A stretch of DNA of 64,000 bases, taken from a virus. Shown piece after piece: positions 61,777 through 64,000 of this stretch (its first letter is position 1; every line of letters starts with the position of its first letter). The position numbers and the translations under genes are program-made. Below the pieces are notes generated by a model, which saw only the letters and a list, made by a program, of their open reading frames with translations, had not been told where the DNA came from and did not search any database. Location: positions 17,019 through 81,018 of the IMG/VR virus record IMGVR_UViG_3300004448_000085, one strand, 5' to 3'.

Positions 61777-62111
61777 AGCCACACCTCCAGCAAATCACCG
61801 AATTGTTTTTTCCATGTGTTCGGTCTTGGCTGACACCCTACACCGAATATCTTGAGTGTGAGTTCTCTCACTTTGATAGCGCTGGTTTTGATACCTACAC
61901 TCTTAGCGCATAGATACATACAGTCCACCATTAGACCATGAGGGCTACGCTGATTCATCCAACGGTCATCACCTGATACCTTAACTGCTAACGCTTTAGC
62001 AGCAGCATACTGTCCACCTTTCAATCCTATAGCCAACGCTAACTCCATACCTCTATCCACACCAGCATGTGCTGCTACAGACCGAGCCAATATCTCTGCC
62101 TTCTCACTCAT
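61773..62111 (-). CDS. TFB-like single-cyclin-fold protein (putative transcription factor)
   Basis: A 112-aa helical protein. About residues 50-108 (RSPHGLMVDCMYLCAKSVGI, then IKVRELTLKIFGVG) have the spacing and hydrophobic pattern of a cyclin repeat in TFB/TFIIB. There is no zinc ribbon and only one repeat. It could modify transcription of viral genes with the host RNA polymerase. The call is by pattern only. Confidence 0.4.
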   Translation of the reverse strand: MSEKAEILARSVAAHAGVDRGMELALAIGLKGGQYAAAKALAVKVSGDDRWMNQRSPHGLMVDCMYLCAKSVGIKTSAIKVRELTLKIFGVGCQPRPNTWKKQFGDLLEVWL

Positions 62112-62352
62112 CTCCTAACACCTTCTTTCTTGTTATCTTCATGTCTCCGAGCACCCAGCGGAGTCCATAGATGACTCCTTGTAGTCCTTTGAAATCTCTC
62201 ATGTGCTGAACCTTCTGCTCTTTAGTAAGCGAGGTATTCCTCAGTGCAATCAAGTGCTTGTTCTGTTTGCGCTCAGCCTCGTTAAGCATCGTCTCAATGT
62301 CCTCCCAACTACGAGAGTAGGAGAAGTTCTCACTGTCTTGATGGTCGTTCAT
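62104..62352 (-). CDS. Small helical hypothetical protein
   Basis: An 82-aa, charged, helical protein with ATGA-type coupling upstream and an 8-bp overlap with the next gene. Contains a long amphipathic helix (SWEDIETMLNEAERKQNKHL). Not recognised. Confidence 0.5.
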   Translation of the reverse strand: MNDHQDSENFSYSRSWEDIETMLNEAERKQNKHLIALRNTSLTKEQKVQHMRDFKGLQGVIYGLRWVLGDMKITRKKVLGDE

Positions 62353-62915
62353 TCAATCACCACCTCTTGTTTGTTCTCCTTGATAGCGGAGACATCCATC
62401 ATGGCTGTATCTACTGGAGTGACCTTGATGTTGATGAGAGTATCACCAGCACGAGTTGATAGCGTCATGTCCATCAGTTTACTGATAGCCTTGTTCAACG
62501 CTGGAGAATGTTTCTCGTCTTCAATGCTCCACTCCGAATCGTCAGTAAGCATCTGAGCAATATCCTCAATCGCTTTATTGACAACTACACTGTAGTAAGC
62601 AGGGTCTGTATCTTCGGGAACGAAGTTGCGAATAGCCATACTGAGTAAGCGGCTCATCACTTTCTTTTGAGGGAACTTAGAAGGCATACGCTGCTGAACC
62701 TGAGCACATCTTCGGTAGCCTCTACCATGAGTCTTACCTTTGGTGTTCTCTGTGTCTACTTCAATCAGCACTGCTGCTCCAGTATTCATGTCCATGACAT
62801 ACACATGAGGGTCGGCATAGTATTCCTCAGTATCAGTGTGTCTACCCTTCTCCTCTTTGTTTAACACAGAGGCGAGTTTACCCAGTGCCTTTCCTACTCC
62901 ATCAGTCCATTCCAT
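62349..62915 (-). CDS. Hypothetical protein with own promoter
   Basis: A 188-aa protein; ATG 62915 is preceded by GGTGATACT and by the third TATA-type element (62929-62949). Contains a beta segment (PHVYVMDMNTGAAVLIEVD), a basic stretch (GKTHGRGYRRC), and a C-terminal beta strand (TLINIKVTPVDT). Not recognised, but a dedicated promoter and position at the start of an operon suggest an early, regulated gene. Confidence 0.55.
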   Translation of the reverse strand: MEWTDGVGKALGKLASVLNKEEKGRHTDTEEYYADPHVYVMDMNTGAAVLIEVDTENTKGKTHGRGYRRCAQVQQRMPSKFPQKKVMSRLLSMAIRNFVPEDTDPAYYSVVVNKAIEDIAQMLTDDSEWSIEDEKHSPALNKAISKLMDMTLSTRAGDTLINIKVTPVDTAMMDVSAIKENKQEVVIE

Positions 62916-62928
62916 AGTATCACCATTT

Positions 62929-62949
62929 ATTGCTGCTTTATATATCAAC
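62929..62949 (-). promoter_or_regulatory. TATA-type promoter element, copy 3
   Basis: One mismatch to copies 1 and 2 over 21 bp (GCAGCAA instead of GCAGTAA). The TATA box is centred about 26 bases before ATG 62915. Confidence 0.65.
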
Positions 62950-62951
62950 AT

Positions 62952-63488
62952 TCAATCCTTAATCTTCGTGCCTACTGCACTCCTACTGGGTGCTACACTC
63001 CACCCGTTCTTGCTTGCTAAGCGTCGTAAGTCCTTCACCCTTGCAGTAAGAATATCAAGTTCATCTTGAACTTTCTTCTCGGAGGATATAGCACGAGTGT
63101 TTACAGTGGCGAGTAGAGTTTTCATTCTCGCTTCATGCTCGCTCTGCTGCGCTTCAATATCAGCCTTCAGGTCTATGAACTCTTGACTGTGCTCCAATGC
63201 TGCTTTATCAGCAACCACCTTCATGGTAGCGTTGAGTGCTTTGGTGAGACGCTCTTCAATGACAGTAGCAACCGTAGCATCAAACTCCTTCAACTTCTTA
63301 TCCATGCGGTCAAGTTTGTTTAGAATCTGTTTCTTACTAAGTTCGTTGTTAGCAAGGGCTGCGTGAGCATTTCTACTCCTACTGTATACATCACTGTAAA
63401 GACAATCATGACATTGGGTTTCAGTAGAGCCGTTAGATGATTTAGTGAATGTCTTACCACACTTGTTACAAGGTATTGAGTAAGCCAT
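62952..63488 (-). CDS. Zn-ribbon and coiled-coil protein
   Basis: A 178-aa protein; ATG 63488 with AGGAGG upstream and TGATG overlap. N-terminal CNKCGKTF...CHDC zinc ribbon, then a long charged coiled coil (about 45-150), and a small basic C-terminus. Could be a structural or DNA-linked regulator; not recognised. Confidence 0.6.
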   Translation of the reverse strand: MAYSIPCNKCGKTFTKSSNGSTETQCHDCLYSDVYSRSRNAHAALANNELSKKQILNKLDRMDKKLKEFDATVATVIEERLTKALNATMKVVADKAALEHSQEFIDLKADIEAQQSEHEARMKTLLATVNTRAISSEKKVQDELDILTARVKDLRRLASKNGWSVAPSRSAVGTKIKD

Positions 63489-63778
63489 CAAGCACCCCTC
63501 CTGTAGTCACTAACAACTGTGCGAGTGTTCGGTATAGGGGCTGGTCTTTCCATGTCAGGTGACTTACCTACACGGTCACCACCAGCCATACGCCGACTCA
63601 TCTCTTTCTTCATAGTAGTCTTTACTTCTTCACAGTCCTCGCATAGAGGTAGACTCCTTGCGAACTTGTCAGTCATCCACTTCTCATGCCATGACCCTGA
63701 CTGCTTGTTACCACATAGGTATCTGATGCCATCTATGCTTGTGTGTAGCGATGTTGGTTTGTATGTTCTATCGTTCAC
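63488..63778 (-). CDS. Small protein with CxxC pair
   Basis: A 96-aa protein; GTG 63778 is chosen because it forms a GTGA overlap with the preceding stop and follows GGAGGTGACGGC. Contains C at YLCGN and CEDC (possible Zn site with a nearby His) and a basic C-terminus. Not recognised. Confidence 0.5.
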   Translation of the reverse strand: MNDRTYKPTSLHTSIDGIRYLCGNKQSGSWHEKWMTDKFARSLPLCEDCEEVKTTMKKEMSRRMAGGDRVGKSPDMERPAPIPNTRTVVSDYRRGA

Positions 63779-63990
63779 GCCGTCACCTCCACCTTTTGAC
63801 ATCTCTCCCATAGGTAATCCATCGCCCAGTCTATGTCTTCAACTGTGCAAATAATGGGTCTGCCGAAAGTGTCCATGCCGTCATTGTATGTCTTGAACCA
63901 ATCTTTTTCACTACCCTCAATACAGGTGTATTGCATAATGCAAATGTTCAATGCCTGTATTTTTGCTTTTGATTTAGGGAATCTCTTCAC
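63775..63990 (-). CDS. 71-aa hypothetical protein, first gene of the visible operon
   Basis: GTG 63990 preceded by AGGTGACGGC, the same initiation sequence as the next gene. Alpha/beta with aromatic residues (DWAMDYLWERCQ). Not recognised. The operon probably continues upstream beyond the window. Confidence 0.5.
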   Translation of the reverse strand: MKRFPKSKAKIQALNICIMQYTCIEGSEKDWFKTYNDGMDTFGRPIICTVEDIDWAMDYLWERCQKVEVTA

Positions 63991-64000
63991 GCCGTCACCT

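Noticed and set aside
1-64000. tRNA genes, rRNA genes, integrase and attachment sites
   Set aside because: None was recognised by eye. No tyrosine or serine recombinase motif was found among the proteins. A tRNA scan could not be run.

Overview
The window looks like a large part of a double-stranded DNA head-tailed virus (Caudoviricetes-type) of an archaeon. The best fit is the magrovirus group, described from metagenomes as infecting Marine Group II Euryarchaeota (Poseidoniales). Two things support this. The structural half is a complete phage-like set: portal, prohead protease, HK97-type capsid protein, connectors, tail tube, tape measure and tail fibres. The replication half is archaeal/eukaryotic in type: family B DNA polymerase, PCNA-like clamp, RFC small subunit, PriS/PriL-type primase, MCM-like AAA+ helicase, XPF/ERCC4 nuclease and a group II chaperonin. 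No rRNA, tRNA, CRISPR array, integrase or insertion sequence was seen. The assignment to magroviruses is inference from gene content, not from a search.

Layout. Positions 1-44736 are on the + strand and form one tightly packed late module in the classic order: portal (194), four small or disordered proteins, a 1,809-aa protein containing a dead DNA-ligase-like domain (3650), prohead protease with a scaffold-like C-terminus (9121), major capsid protein (10522), small head proteins (11729-13457), connector (13448), neck/tail-completion genes (15041-15833), tail tube (15845), SAP-motif protein and tail-assembly chaperone pair (18084-19232), tape measure (19232), distal tail protein (20545), a 5,987-aa giant tail protein (21841-39804, 28% of the window), hub-like protein (39801), fibre proteins (41564, 43896) and a 35-aa single-span membrane peptide (44629). 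Positions 44716-63990 are all on the - strand, read from the right end inward: small Zn proteins and hypotheticals, a TFB-like single-cyclin protein, a ligase-like protein, RFC, an OB-type candidate, a Sak4/RecA-like ATPase, PCNA, PolB, a tandem PIP-box peptide, a MazG-like protein, a Cas4/RecB-type nuclease, primase, a small winged-helix candidate, XPF nuclease, helicase, two very short genes, a DnaQ-type exonuclease, the chaperonin, a PD-(D/E)XK protein and a Zn ribbon. The two arms converge and overlap by 21 bp at 44716-44736.

Translation signals are mostly bacterial-style Shine-Dalgarno (GGAGGTGA-like) with many 1-4 bp stop/start overlaps (ATGA, GTGA, TGATG), so both arms should be transcribed as long operons. 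Four near-identical copies of a TATA-containing element (core TTGATATATAAAGCAGTAA) occur in the replication arm and probably mark promoters. The largest non-coding stretch is 49210-49441 (232 bp), upstream of the helicase; it is AT-rich with inverted repeats and is the best candidate for an origin or control region. There is no gene-free stretch above 300 bases.

Most interesting points: the giant tail protein; a catalytically dead ligase-like module in a virion-module protein plus a second ligase-like protein in the replication arm; a 67-aa protein carrying two tandem PIP-box motifs next to the viral PolB; an apparent nested scaffold start inside the protease gene with a codon-usage change at that point; a portal with two zinc-ribbon insertions; a primase fusing catalytic and Fe-S parts; and a PolB with YGHTDS instead of YGDTDS.
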